DNA of 64,000 nt, taken from the NCBI GenBank assembly GCA_051294375.1, contig CM119263.1:27425376-27489375 (forward strand), read 5' to 3'. Positions 27,258 to 48,053 of this stretch are shown here, piece by piece. This stretch comes from Paraspadella gotoi. Lineage: Eukaryota; Chaetognatha. Both the position numbers and the translations under genes were made by a program. The notes beneath the pieces are model-generated. The model was not told the origin of the DNA. It searched no databases and was given only the letters and a program-made list of their open reading frames with translations. Every line of letters begins with the position of its first letter. The stretch's first letter is position 1.

Positions 27258-27283
27258 GGGGGGGCGGGAGGGGGGAGGTGGGG
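27258..27283 (+). promoter_or_regulatory. Potential G-quadruplex run
   Basis: Runs of 7, 3, 6 and 4 G separated by 1-4 bases satisfy the usual four-run G-quadruplex pattern. The same element lies at about 36241-36269 and, as C runs, at about 43201-43230 in the other copies of unit U. Confidence 0.65.
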
Positions 27284-29896
27284 TGCGATCGGATCTCTTT
27301 TATGACGAAAGTAAATTCGAGCGAAAAATCTTTTTTAATCGAATGAGAAACAAAAGAGCAATGAATTTATATCTTTTTGAATAAAGTCGTCGATTTGAAG
27401 GGATAATGAGTTTGAGAGAAGAACGATGCAATAACTTTGGCGCCTCCGCTCGTGATGTTGTTGTCTTTGATGTTGTTGTTTTTGACGTCGCGATCTTTGA
27501 TGTTGTCGTTATATTTTTGCGTAATCGGTCACACCCTCGGCTGTCAGGGACGGCGTAGGTAGCAGCGGCGGCGGCAACGGCAGCCGCAGCGACGGCGCCG
27601 ACCAAGACAGATTGTTGACTCGAACTCGTCGTCGTCTTTTTCATTGTCATTTATGACGAGACAATCGTCATTGTTGTCAGCATAGACGTGGCGACTGTTG
27701 ACAATAGCGATCGACGTTATTGTCATTGCTGCTTTTGTTTTGGTTTGAGTCCTCAATCTTTAGTCGTCAACCGACAACAACAACAACAACGAATTCGACG
27801 CTGAATCATCGCATCGGATTTTGATCGTCGTCGTCGTCGTCGGATAAAAAAAATTTGTATCGAAGGAAAATCAAGAATCGACAGGAAAAAAAATCGGAAA
27901 ACGAAGCGAGCGATTCGTCATCAGGATCATCCCATCCTATCAAAAACTACCCGATACCACCACCCGGTATCTCCGCTTTAAAACACACTCTAAAAACCAC
28001 CACCCCAACCCAAACCCCACCAATTTTCAATCCACCTAAAATCTTCTGTCGGCGCCGAAATTTTTTCTTTTATTTTTTTCCCTTTTCTTTCTTTTTTTTT
28101 TCTTTCTTTTTTCCTTATGTAAATCAAATTCTGGGATAAATTTTACGCGCGAAATTGCATGAAAACTGACCGCGCGCCATTCTGCCTTTCCACTCCTCTC
28201 TCCTCTCTCTCTCTCGTCTCTCTCTCTCGCTCTTGCGTGCTCCTTTCCCCTCCCTACTTGCCCCCCTCCTCTCCTCTCTCTCTCTCTTCCAAATTTAATT
28301 CCCTCCGTTGTTTCTTCCGTTTTTTTTCTCTTCCTCATCGCTGACGTCTTCTTTTTGTTCTTTGTTTCGTCATTTTTCTGGTTTTCTTTTGTTTCTTTCC
28401 GGGTCCATTGGGTTTTTGTCTTTTCCTGCCCCAATTCTCATTCCACAACCCCTCACCGCCCCCCTACCCTCCCTCAGTCCGTTCCGGTGATTCTCAGTCC
28501 AATAAAATCATAAACGTCAGTCTCTGTTTCCGATTGAGGCGCCTGCCTCCTGGCCCACTTTCGAGGCCAGAGAAAGATCGAACCTTGACGAATCCAGTCC
28601 TTCCTCTCTGATCCTTCGCTGAATCTCGATTCGTCTATGCTCTTCTTTCTAGTGCTTCGCTTTTTTTTTTCCCCAAATAGGGGGGGAGTCGGTTTTCGAG
28701 TGGGGGGGGTCAGTTTTGGAGGTCAGTCGTCCGGTTCGTATTAAAATCCGCGTCGTTGGGGCGGAGGCGGCCGTCCGGGCATCGAGTCATCACGCGGCAA
28801 TCGGTCCCGGCTGGGCGGCGGATTTGGTGGACTTATTCTTTCTCTCTCTCTCTCTCTCTCTCAATCTCATTCTCTCGTCTCTCTCTCTGCTCTCTCTCTC
28901 TCCATCTCTCCTCTCTTCTCTCTCTCTTCTCTCTCTCGTCTCTCTCTCTTCAGTCCACACCGATCCATTCACACCCTGAGAACCACCAAAATGCGTTCTT
29001 TGCAAGACCAGCATAATAGATATAATCGATACATGATTATTCCTGCCCCCTCTAATCTCATCCCCCCCCCCTTACAATGTGAATCACTCGCATCGCTTTT
29101 TCCTATTGCGCCGTCGCGCCAAGATGACTTGCTGTCTTGCGCTCCGTTCTGCTTCCTGGTCAAAAAAAAGTTCTCTCGCTCCTTTAGTCTCTCCTCCTCT
29201 CTCTCATTCTCGTCCTCTCTCTCTTTCCGCAGTGTCTCTACTCTTGCTCGTCTCTCTCTCTGCTCTCGTCTCTCTCTATGTTTCACTATCTCCTCCTCAA
29301 TCTCCTCTCTCCTCGTTTCTCTACGGATCCTTTCCACTGAGTATTCTGATCTTCTCTATCGATCTAGAACTCAATTCCTGTGTCAGACTCATCGGCACTA
29401 TATTTTTTTTGAGCTCGAGTTTTTTTGACTCATTATTATCATTTTTTCACTTTTCTTGCATATTTCATCAACGGTTCACACTTCATCATCCTGCTTTCCA
29501 CTCCACCCGTTCCCCTCTATCCCGCTCCACCACATAACCCCGATCACTCCCCCAATCCCGCTCCAGTTGTGCCTCTAATCGCTCCGTCAATCTCCTCAGT
29601 TTCGTCGAAAAGAAACAAAGAATTTTGTCGGCGAAAGAAAAAATTGAAATTTGACTCTAATGATCTTCGAGTTTTCTGAGAAAACATTCGAGTCGCTTTT
29701 ATCTTTCGCATCCATCGGGGGTGTCGACTTTCTGGATNNNNNNNNNNNNNNNNNNNNNNNNNNNNNNNNNNNNNNNNNNNNNNNNNNNNNNNNNNNNNNN
29801 NNNNNNNNNNNNNNNNNNNNNNNNNNNNNNNNNNNNNNNNNNNNNNNNNNNNNNNNNNNNNNNNNNNNNNNNNNNNNNNNNNNNNNNNNNNNNNNN

Positions 29897-29933
<37 letters not shown>

Positions 29934-30309
29934 TTGGGGAATTTGGGTAAGGGTGATACAAATCCACGTTTGAAAGCTTGCAACGGGAAACGTTAAGGGT
30001 ATGACTAAGATAAAAAGCTAGCGAGCAAGATCGCTATCACTTTTTTGTCTACCTTCGTCTGTCTGCGGGCCTGTTTTTTCTTTTCTTTTCTTTTCTTTTC
30101 TGTTATTCATCTTTCTGTCTCTCCTTGCCCCCCCCACCCGCTGTCTAGAATTATCCCACCCGAATCAATGAATAGATTAAAACGAATTAAACCGACAAAA
30201 AATTGTCGGAATGCGAGAATAAAAAAAAGAAGAAGAATTTCTTCATGTTAATTCGGATTTAATGAATTCAAATATTCTGTCTCTTTTTCTCACCTGCTAC
30301 CGAAGGGTA

Positions 30310-30660
30310 AACGCCTCATTTTAACTCCCCCCGCGGGTGGCACGATCGTGCCCGCGCATCGCGCCCCCGACCCTCTTGGGGCATCGTGCCCCCTCGAGGG
30401 TGCGGCTCGTGAATGATGAGGGTTCGGTGTCTGAAGCGAAGGTGACGTCAGGATTTTCCGATTTCTATATCTGAGATGACGACGGATGTCAGTCTGTCAG
30501 TCTATTACGACATCGTGATATCTTTAATTAACTGTCACAATGTCGCTATGTCTTTCGGGACTTGATTAACCATCACGTGATGAAGATAATCGTGAGAATC
30601 TCCCTCTCGCGGTGACGATGCTCTCTGCCGTCGTCATCGCCGTCCGATCTTCACATCGTG
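30310..30660. promoter_or_regulatory. GC-rich motif cluster: CRE, E-box palindrome, 14-bp palindrome
   Basis: Within 250 bases there are three palindromes: ggcacgatcgtgcc (30339-30352), a full CRE TGACGTCA (30443-30450) and catcacgtgatg centred on an E-box CACGTG (30571-30582). TGACGTCA is the consensus for CREB/ATF proteins and CACGTG for several bHLH families. The same motifs are readable in the inverted copy at about 39680-39970. Function is inferred only from motif identity. Confidence 0.4.
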
Positions 30661-30960
30661 ACGACGCATCAAGTCGACCTTCGTTTCTTTTTAATGTTTT
30701 TTTTTTCTTTTTTTTTTCTTTTCTTGTCACCCAAAAGGTCGTCTGCTCGTATCCAGAAAAAAAAAGGTTTTAATCGTCGATCTCTTTCCTTTTCTGTATC
30801 TTTCCTTTATCTTAAGCGTTTTTATCATTAACCGACTCTCTCTTATCTACCACACCCCTCCTCTCTCCCTCTCATCTCTCTCTTTCTCTCTCTTTCACTC
30901 TCTCATCTACCACCATTCTCTCCTCCTCTCCTCTCTCCTCTCTCTTTGTGGCGGCGGAAG

Positions 30961-31132
30961 AAACCAAATGATACAATATTTTTACGGCGATGAAAGCGTA
31001 AAAGTTTGGCTCCGCCATTCCCCACAGTGACCTTCTTTTTGCCTCGCTTCACCCGCTCTCTCTTTCTCTCTCTCTTCTCTCTTCTCTTCTCTCTCTCTCT
31101 CGTCTCTCCTCTCTCCCTTCTCTCTCTCTCCG

Positions 31133-31164
<32 letters not shown>

Positions 31165-31190
31165 GCTTGCTCTCTCTCTTCTCTACTCTG

Positions 31191-31214
<24 letters not shown>
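30961..31214. repeat. CT-rich degenerate tract
   Basis: A short unique piece (to about 31040) followed by interrupted CT repeats up to the second copy of repeat R. Confidence 0.7.
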
Positions 31215-31222
<8 letters not shown>

Positions 31223-32300
31223 CTTTCTACCCGTCAAATTACGACGCAAAAAGGGGGAAAAAATTTTCCCCTTCCAAGAACAAACATAAAAGAAGTTTCT
31301 TTTTTTTATCTTTCCCTTTTTTTTTGTTTCTTGACGAAGAAAGAATCGGAGAAAAAAGAATTGGCAAAGAAAGAAGCAAAAAAAGGGAGGAAAGAAAGTA
31401 AAGGGATCAAAAAGGGAAAAAAAGGAAAAAGAAAAAAAGGGAAAATCCGAGGTCGTATCGCATCGACGAAGAGAAAACCATTAAAATGGTAAGGGAAAAA
31501 ATCTCCTGGTGGAAATGAATGGGGTTGAGAATGATGGAGGTTTGGAGGGATGATAATAATAGATGATGATGAGAGGTTTGATGATGATGAGGATGAATGA
31601 TGATTCTGATGAAGAAGTAGTAAAACGTATTAAATTTAGATGGTGAAATCTGACGTTGACTCTCAGAATGGAAATTTTTATGCCTAAATGGGCTTAAATT
31701 TCAATATCAAACTTGAGATAAGGCGAAACGAAAAACCATTAACCGCTTACCGCTTTTTAGAAGAACTTCTTTAAGTCAGAATCTTCGCCGCTCCAGGCCG
31801 TTATTTCAGCAAGTTACATCCTTTCTCAATCGCAGTGGCGCTGTTAAGGTCAAATAAGATCCATCGGCGCCTTCCGCCTGGTCATCGGTAGCTCAAGGGC
31901 GCGTAACTTGGTTCCTGTGTTGTGTCAAGTTAAAGGGAATGGCTCGTCGAGAGATGACAGTGTCATACAAGATGTCTATAAGGTCGAGTAGGTCTTCAAG
32001 GAATGTCATTCACTGAGTCAATCGGTCGGTCAAGTGTGTCATCACAAAAATGTAATTCACTAAGTCAACCATGGGTCAAAGAGAGTGATTTTCATCGCCG
32101 CGTGCTTTCAGTTGAAATTCCTTGACTGGAGGAGTATTAAGGGCAAACTTAAGAAGTAGTGGTGAATAAATATTGGGTCGGAGTTCCGTATTTTGATCGT
32201 TCTTCTTGAGCAGTCGGGGATAAATTGTTCTTAGAGAACTGGAAAACCCTATCTCTGGATAATGTGAGGTCAAGTTATTTGACTCTCTCTCTCCCTTTCT
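31215..32300 (+). repeat. Repeat R, error-rich second copy
   Basis: Follows 12935-14045 base by base in the same orientation but with frequent one- or few-base insertions and deletions. Both copies share the ctttctacccgtcaaattac start, the GAT run and the TGAGTCA pair. After the CT tract at about 32300 it continues into reversed segment B, whereas the clean copy continues into different sequence. Confidence 0.85.
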
Positions 32301-32313
32301 ATTTGTCTCCCTC

Positions 32314-32366
<53 letters not shown>

Positions 32367-32743
32367 CTCTTCCTCTTTTCCCTCCCTCTATCCCTCTCAT
32401 CTTTCTGTCCGTCCACCAGTAAACGAATCCTTTCCAAAAACATCTTGAAACTTTTGAAGAGTGGGGGGGAAAAAACCCGCTCCAACCGGAATCGATCTGG
32501 GGTCTATCTTCTTCCGAAAAAAACTAGGAAAACTCGAAACCGTAACAGGAAGGAAATTTTTTTCTTCTGTGAAGAAGTGAGTGAACTGACCCCCACGCGT
32601 GAAGCCTCACGCCCATTCGGGGTCGGTCTCACTCTATTTTTTTCCGCCTCGAGAATCACTTCAAGCCGATTAACCCTCTCTTGGGTTTCTAATTCCCTCC
32701 ATCTGTCTCTATCTCTTCTCTCGTCTCCTCTCTCTCATCTCTC

Positions 32744-32781
<38 letters not shown>

Positions 32782-33830
32782 ATGCCCGTTTCTACTGACC
32801 ATCAAACATTGGATGTTTTAATTGAACCGCCCACTCCCCTCCCGTCCGCCGTGACATTCAACTCCCTACTCACAATCACAAAGACACTGATCGTCCCACG
32901 AAATCTCCAATGCATCTTCTCCCTAGCGCGTCGTCCGCGATCGTATGCTGTCTCTTCGTCCAAGCGCGCGTCGCGCGATTCTCCCCGCCTGTTATCAGGC
33001 GTCGGCACGGAAGGCTTGTAATTTCGAACCGTCGCCTGCCAAATAGCGCCATCGCCCACTGTCGCTCTGCCCGGCGTCCTCCACTCGCCAGGCGGACATT
33101 CCGCCGTCCGGCTGGGATTGACTCCCCTCTCTTTCCCCCCTTCGACCCGTTCACCCATCTAATCTTAATCTCCCCACCTGTGGCCTTTACTCACGCTCAA
33201 CCTTCTTTCTAACTCCCTGTGTGATCTCCCTCGTGACTCCCTGCTCACCGAAAACGTCAATCAAACTCTTTCATCGAACCCCAGCCAATTCTCCCACCTC
33301 CCCTTTCCAACCACAACGCCGCACCATCCCCCAACCACCATCCACAAACCGCGCCCCCATAACCACCTTCGACGTCAATTCCGGCCTCGATCTTCGTTCA
33401 TAATAAGAGACTCGATTCTGTTGGACATAAATACATGGAAGGCAGCGAAGGCGTAAATTCAAATCTCGTTCCTACATAAAGCCCTTTGCGGAGATCTGGT
33501 CGCTGAGGGGGAAGAGGGGGGAAAAGAGGAGAGAGAGAGAGGAGAGAGAGAGGGGGGGTAACCCTCTGACATAACTCTATCACCAACCCGCTTTTGTTTC
33601 TTTCCAAAATCCCAACCACCTCTCCGCCCTCTTTTTTTGAAACCGGCATTCCCCATCTGCGAAAACCGGTCGGTTCCCAATTCAAAAGGAAAACATTTTT
33701 TTTAACCTCTCTTTAATCCCTTCTTCTTTTCTCTCTCTCGTCCTCGTATCTCAGTCTCTCTCTCATCAGTCTCTCTCTCGTCTCTCCTCCATTCTCTCTC
33801 TCTGCTCATCTCTCGTTTTTGAAATCCCTT
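32300..33830 (-). repeat. Segment B, inverted second copy
   Basis: The reverse complement of 23421-24960. For example, the caccagtaaacgaatccttt region near 32415 matches the reverse of 24900-24922, and 33470-33690 matches the reverse of 23540-23790. It is followed by segment A' in the same orientation as at 25042. Confidence 0.85.
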
Positions 33831-36061
33831 GGTATATTTCGATATTTTTTCCTTTTTTTTTCCTTTTTATTCGCTTTGTTTTTTTTTGCATTTTTAGCCT
33901 TTTAGTCCTCTATCACTTTTACATCGACCTTGTGGTATATTTTTTTTTAAATATCTATTCCTATCATCCACATTCGATTAAAAAATTTCCACATTGTGAC
34001 GAGTATATAACTAGAATAATGTTGTATATATATGGAAATTGTTACCTACGCGTGAATAAAAAATTTTATTTAATTTGATAAACAAGTATTGGTTTTTGTG
34101 AGGTCCTTCTACAAGATACTAACTATTAACTAATCAAAATATGTATTTAATAATACAACGGTGATATTACGGAAGGAAATTTTTACAACAAAAATTAGTC
34201 AAATAATTACAAAACAAAAAAATTCGGTTTTTAGCCTTAAATTCACGCGAAGACTTTTCAACTGATTCACTTAATCGAACACGCAACACGAGGCGAAACG
34301 TTATGCTGCGAACGCAATTTGTGCGTCCATTTTCTGGTCGAATCGCCGCATTCCGTTCTCTCTCCTTCTATGCTATAATCATCTCTCATCATCCTCAGAT
34401 CTATCTCTCTCTCTCTCTCTTCTTCTCCTCTCTCTCTCAACATCTCGTCTCTCTCTCCTCTCGTTACCAACCCTCTATCTACGGCCTTTCCCCTTCCACT
34501 CTTAAGATATATATTATCATCCCTTAAAGTCTACCCGAGTTGTTTCTTCCCCCTATATGGCTCTTACGAGCCCACCGAACGCGTAGTTACGAATAGCGAA
34601 CGCAAAATCGACTCCTCTGCGGCTAATATCGACTTTTTATCGCGGTCGCCGCGCTAGGGGTCGGAAAGGGGCCAGAAAGGAGAGAGGAACGCCAGGTCTA
34701 CTTTCTATTGAGGGATATGAGAATTCAGCAGTAATTAGGGTAGTGCCGAGTCAAATGTGGGGAACCAGGGGTGTGGAAAAACGGATGCTATTTTTACATA
34801 GGGAGATCAGTGACAATTATTTGGGTACAAAACAGCGGGAGATCGGAGGAGTATAAACATGGAAGAAATGTCCATTTGAGTCGTGTTGAATATCCGAAAC
34901 GTTGGGACGTCGACCTTCCAGAGTGGTGGTTCGTGCGCCGAGAGAGAGAGAGGGAGAGAGAGAGAGAGCGAGAGCAGAGAGCAGAGAGAGAGAGAGAGAG
35001 AGAGAGGAGGCTTAGGTAAGCCATACAGCCGATGAAATTTAATGCTATCGTATACAGCGTTAAATAATCTATCATACATAATTATTATTAAAAATATATT
35101 TTTGCAAAATGTTTTTTGGGTACTCAGGCCTAATTAAAAATATTTATATTACATATATACGAGCAAAAAAATTTTTTTTTAAATCTTCAAAATTTTTTGA
35201 TGATTCTGATAGAGCATATAAAAAAGTTAAACAAGATAATATAATTACAGCTTTTGTAAAAAAATTCTTACGTTTTCTATTTATAATATAGAAAAGCTGA
35301 TAAAAGCATCAGCGAAGATGATGATGATGATGATTTTTTATGGTTTTTCTTCATTTTTGACACACACTTATCGTTAAATTATTTAAAGATTTACACTTTT
35401 ATGAGCTAGTCTGAATCTGGTCTAATAATTAAATTTATAAAAAAAATTTGGAGCACTTTCCTATCTAGCGGTATGAATAAAATATTAAAAAAATTAATTA
35501 CCTAAGGGTATAAGCCATATTAAGAAATTTTTTGTCGCATTGAAAGTATTCTTAAAATGGTCTAAATATTCGATTGTGAGGCTTGTTTACTCACTCTAAT
35601 TTTGACTCAACCCCATGAGTGGCGGCTACCCTACTTCACAGGGCGTGCCGCAGAGAAATGGCGAAAAATCTCAAAAAAATTTTCGTTCCTCTTTAATAAA
35701 AAAATTATAAAATTCGCGGAGAAATGATTCTGGTAAAGTCGACCGGAAAATTAGATCGATTATTTTCTGTCTGACCTGTAGGGCAGGGTAGGACTGGGAA
35801 AAAAACCGGAGAGAGAGTAGAGAGAGAGAGAGACGAGAGAGAAGAGAGAGAGAGAGAGAGAGAGTATGTATGAGAAGAGAAAGAGACAAGACAGAGAGAG
35901 AGAGAGAGAGAGAAACAAACCGGCATTTTGTTGAATTCGATCGAAAAAGATTAAGGAGATAAATCTAACTGGTGCGGGGTTCGGCGAAAAGGGGAGGCGA
36001 GAAATGGAACGATAAATCTGATAGACAAGTTCTCCTGCGTCTGTGGTGGAGAGAGGAAAGA

Positions 36062-36110
<49 letters not shown>

Positions 36111-39100
36111 TTTTATAAGCTGATAAAAGGGAAGGCACAGTCAAATCTCCGTGGTACCTCTTTTCAAAAGAAAAAAGACAAAAAAAACATGTTTGGTTCT
36201 GAATAAGTTTTTTTCTTTTTAATTTCTTTCTTTTTTTGTTGTGGGGGGGCGGGAGGGGGGAGGGGGGTGCGATCGAGTCTCTTTAATGACGAGAAGTATT
36301 CGAGCGAAAAAATCTTTTTAATCGAAATGAGAACACAAAAGAGCACGAAATTTATACTTCTTTTTGAATAAATGAGGTCGATTTGAAGGGAAATCATGAG
36401 TTGAGAGAAGAACGATGCAATAATTTTGGGGCGCCTATCCGCTTCCTGATGTTGTTGTCTTTGAATGTGTGTTGTTTTTGACGATTGCGCGATCTTGTGA
36501 GATAGTTGTCGATTATGACTTTTTTGCGTAAATCTGGTGCACACCCTCGGACTGTCAGGGACGGCGTAAGGGGATGGCAGCGGCGGCGGCAATCCGGCAA
36601 CAGCCAGCGAACGGCGGCCGACAGACAGATTGTTGACTCGAACATCGTCGTCGTCTCTTTTTCTATTGTCATTTATGCAACGAGAGGACAATCGTCCGAA
36701 TCGTTGTGCAGACAATAGGAACGTGGACGGGACTGTTGAAACATAGCGACATCGACGTTTAATGTTGATCTGATCTTGCTGCTTTTTGTTTTTGGTTGAG
36801 TCGTCAATTTTAGTCGTCAGAGACCAGACGCATTTACAGAAGACCAAAACAACGAATTCGACGCTGATCATCGCATCGGATTTTGATCGTCGTTGCGAGA
36901 TGCGCTATCTTCGAAGTAAAAAAAGGAGCATTGTACTCGGAAGGAAAATCAAGAACGTCGACAGGAAAAAAAAATCGGAAAACGAACGCGAGCGGATTCG
37001 TGCACACATCAGGATCAGTCGACCATCTCTACTCGGAAAGAGACTGACCCTCGCGAATACCAACCGACACCCCGGTATCTCCGGCTTTAAACACATCTCA
37101 TAAACCATCAGACGGCACAGCGAGGACACCCAACCAAACCCCACTCAATTTTCAAGTCCACTAAAATCTTCTGCGGCGCCGAAATTTCTTCTTTTATTTT
37201 TTCTCCCTTTTTTTTCTTTTTTTTTTCTTTCTTTTTGACGTGAGAAATTCAAATCTCTGGAAATTTTACGGGAAGATTACGGAGCAATAGAAAACTGACG
37301 CGTGGCGGGCCTTATGCTGCTCTAATCTCCTTGACTCAATCTCTCTCTCTCCTTGCTCTCTCTCTCGTCTCTTCCTCTCGCTCTCTTCGTCGCTCCGTGC
37401 CATCTCTTCTCTGCCTCTTTCGACCTCTCTCTCTCTCTCTCTCTCTTCTTCCAAATTAATTCCTTCCGTTGTTTCTTCCGTTTTTTTTCTCTTCCTCCAC
37501 ATCCGCTGACGCGTTCTTTTTGTTCTTTGTTTGCGTATCATTTTTCATGGTTTCTTTGTGTTTCTTTCGGGGTGCTACTATTGGCGTTTTTGTGTCTTTT
37601 CCTGCCCTAATTCTCATTCACCAACCCCTCACACGCCCCCCCCTGAGCCCTCTCTCCAGTCCGTTCCCGGTGATTCCTCAGACTCAGATACAAATCATAA
37701 ACGTCAGTCCCTCTGTTTCCGATTGAGGCCTGATGTCCCACTGGCCATTCCCTCGGCCCGTATTGCCCCCGCGCACATTTCGAGCAGAGAAAGATCCGAA
37801 CCTTGACGAAATCACAGTCCTTCCTCTTCTGACATCCTTCTGAGCGAGATCTCGAATTCGATCCTAATGCTCTTCAAGTAGTGCTTACCGCATTTTTTCC
37901 ACCACAATAGGGGGGTGGAATCGTATTTCGAGTTGGGGGGGGGTCAGTTTTAGACGGTCAGGTCGTCCGGTTCGGTATTAAATCCGCGGTCGTTGGGGCG
38001 GAGGCGGCCCGTCCGCGGATACAGAGTCATCCGCGGCCATCGATCGCGCGGGCGGCGGATTTTTAGTGGACTTAATCTCTCTCTCTCCTCTCTCTAAATG
38101 CCACGGTCATCATCCTCTCTTCTCTACTCTCTCACTCTCTCTCTACTCTCATCTCTCTACTCTTCTCATCCTCTCTGTCTCTCTCTTCTTCAGATCCACA
38201 CCGATCCATCACACCTGAGACCACCCAATGCGTTCTTTGCAAAGACCAGCATAAAGTATAATCGATACAGATTATTCCCTCCCCTCTAATCTCATCCCCC
38301 CCTTACAAGGAATCACTCGATCGCTTTCCTATTCGCCGCCCGCGCCAAGATGACTTGCTGTCTCTGCCTCCGTTCCTTCCTGGTCAAAAAAGTTCTCTCG
38401 CTCCTTCTCTCCTCCTCTCTCATTCTCGTCTCTCTCTCTCGAGTGCTCTACTCTTGCCGTCTCTCTCTCGTTCGTCTCTCTCTTTTTCATTCTCCTCTCA
38501 TCTCCTCTCTCTCGTTCTCTTCACGGATCCTGTCCACGAATTCTGATCAATTCTCTATCGATCTAGAATCAATTCCTGGTGCAGACTCATCGACTATATT
38601 TTTTTTTGACTCGATTTTTGACGTCATTATTATCATTTTTTCCACTATTTCTTGCATATTTCCACCTGGTTCACTTGTAATCTCTTGTCTTATGGCCACT
38701 CTATCTAACCCTCTCCCCTCAATCCCGCTCACTCACATAACCGCCGATCACTCCCCCAATCACGCTCCAGTTGTTGCCTGCAGCTCTAATCGCTCCGATC
38801 ATCTCCTCGTTTCGTCGGAAATGCAGACAAGAATTTTGTGTCGGCGAAAGAAAAAATTGCGAATATTGACTTCTAAATGATTTCGAGTTTTCTGAGAACA
38901 AAATTCGAGTTCGCTTCCTTATAATTCTTTCGCATCGCTGGAGGCGTGCTCGACTTTCTGGATGGATTGGAGAGAGAGAAGAGAGGAAGTAGAGAAGGAG
39001 AGAGAGAGAAGGAGAGAGAAGAGGAGAGAGAGAGAGAGAGATGAGAGAGAGGAGAGGAGGACGAAGAGAGAGAGATGAGAGATCGAGACGGAAGATAAGA

Positions 39101-39219
39101 TTTAGAGATGAGAGAGAGAGAGAAATAACCAAGGTCTCTTCTTCTTCTCTTATAGGATCGTAATAAAAATGGCAATGAAAGAGACAGAAAAGAAGAGACA
39201 GAAAAGGAAAGAGACCAGA
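33830..39219 (+). repeat. Repeat unit U, copy 2 (direct, error-rich)
   Basis: Parallels 25042-29740 in order and orientation: A' at 33830-34990, AT-rich block at about 35030-35600, G-rich run at about 36241, CT-rich stretches at 37330-37450 and 38080-38190. The last part (38970-39219) is a disordered GA-rich run. It ends at a 25-base N gap. No gene. Confidence 0.85.
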
Positions 39220-39244
39220 NNNNNNNNNNNNNNNNNNNNNNNNN
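39220..39244. other. 25-base N gap between opposed copies of unit U
   Basis: Exactly 25 N, marking the symmetry point between the direct copy on the left and the inverted copy on the right. Confidence 0.99.
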
Positions 39245-46885
<7,641 letters not shown>

Positions 46886-47910
46886 NNNNNNNNNNNNNNN
46901 NNNNNNNNNNNNNNNNNNNNNNNNNNNNNNNNNNNNNNNNNNNNNNNNNNNNNNNNNNNNNNNNNNNNNNNNNNNNNNNNNNNNNNNNNNNNNNNNNNNN
47001 NNNNNNNNNNNNNNNNNNNNNNNNNNNNNNNNNNNNNNNNNNNNNNNNNNNNNNNNNNNNNNNNNNNNNNNNNNNNNNNNNNNNNNNNNNNNNNNNNNNN
47101 NNNNGAAAGATTTTTCTGGGTTGCCCGCTAATGGGATTGTTGCGCCGATTTCGAGTCTGAAGCCGAAAAAATATCGAAAGGAAAAAAAAAATTTTAGAAG
47201 ATTTAATTGTGAAATAAAATACTCGGGATTGCGGGAGTGGAGTAATTTTGATATATTTTGATAGATTCTTATCATTATTTATTNNNNNNNNNNNNNNNNN
47301 NNNNNNNNNNNNNNNNNNNNNNNNNNNNNNNNNNNNNNNNNNNNNNNNNNNNNNNNNNNNNNNNNNNNNNNNNNNNNNNNNNNNNNNNNNNNNNNNNNNN
47401 NNNNNNNNNNNNNNNNNNNNNNNNNNNNNNNNNNNNNNNNNNNNNNNNNNNNNNNNNNNNNNNNNNNNNNNNNNNNNNNNNNNNNNNNNNNNNNNNNNNN
47501 NNNNNNNNNNNNNNNNNNNNNNNNNNNNNNNNNNNNNNNNNNNNNNNNNNNNNNNNNNNNNNNNNNNNNNNNNNNNNNNNNNNNNNNNNNNNNNNNNNNN
47601 NNNNNNNNNNNNNNNNNNNNNNNNNNNNNNNNNNNNNNNNNNNNNNNNNNNNNNNNNNNNNNNNNNNNNNNNNNNNNNNNNNNNNNNNNNNNNNNNNNNN
47701 NNNNNNNNNNNNNNNNNNNNNNNNNNNNNNNNNNNNNNNNNNNNNNNNNNNNNNNNNNNNNNNNNNNNNNNNNNNNNNNNNNNNNNNNNNNNNNNNNNNN
47801 NNNNNNNNNNNNNNNNNNNNNNNNNNNNNNNNNNNNNNNNNNNNNNNNNNNNNNNNNNNNNNNNNNNNNNNNNNNNNNNNNNNNNNNNNNNNNNNNNNNN
47901 NNNNNNNNNN
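46886..47910. other. Two N gaps around a short island
   Basis: Gaps at 46886-47104 and 47284-47910 flank the 179-base island 47105-47283. That island is repeated with indels at 48353-48594. Confidence 0.95.
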
Positions 47911-48018
47911 CCTTTCACCCTTTTTTTCCGCTCTCGCCCCACTTCTGCCAAGTTTACTCTCCTGCTCTCTTACATCCATTGTACGCATTTTAAGATGTAA
48001 ACATCGGATCCATTGTAA

Positions 48019-48053
<35 letters not shown>

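Larger units (their letters stand above)
25042..30960 (+). repeat. Repeat unit U, copy 1 (begins with segment A')
   Basis: A block of about 5.9 kb that recurs in the same orientation at 33830-39219 and in reverse at 39245-45060. In order it contains A' (25042-25985, with N gap 25448-25620), a GA tract, an AT-rich block (26040-26600), GA tracts (26815-26910, 27060-27125), a G-rich run, a stretch with TTG/GTT/CGT repeats (27450-27850), CT-rich stretches (28190-28300, 28840-28950, 29170-29320), N gap 29738-29896, and the motif cluster at 30310-30660. No gene is recognised in any copy. Copies 2 and 3 share some short insertions that copy 1 lacks. Confidence 0.85.
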
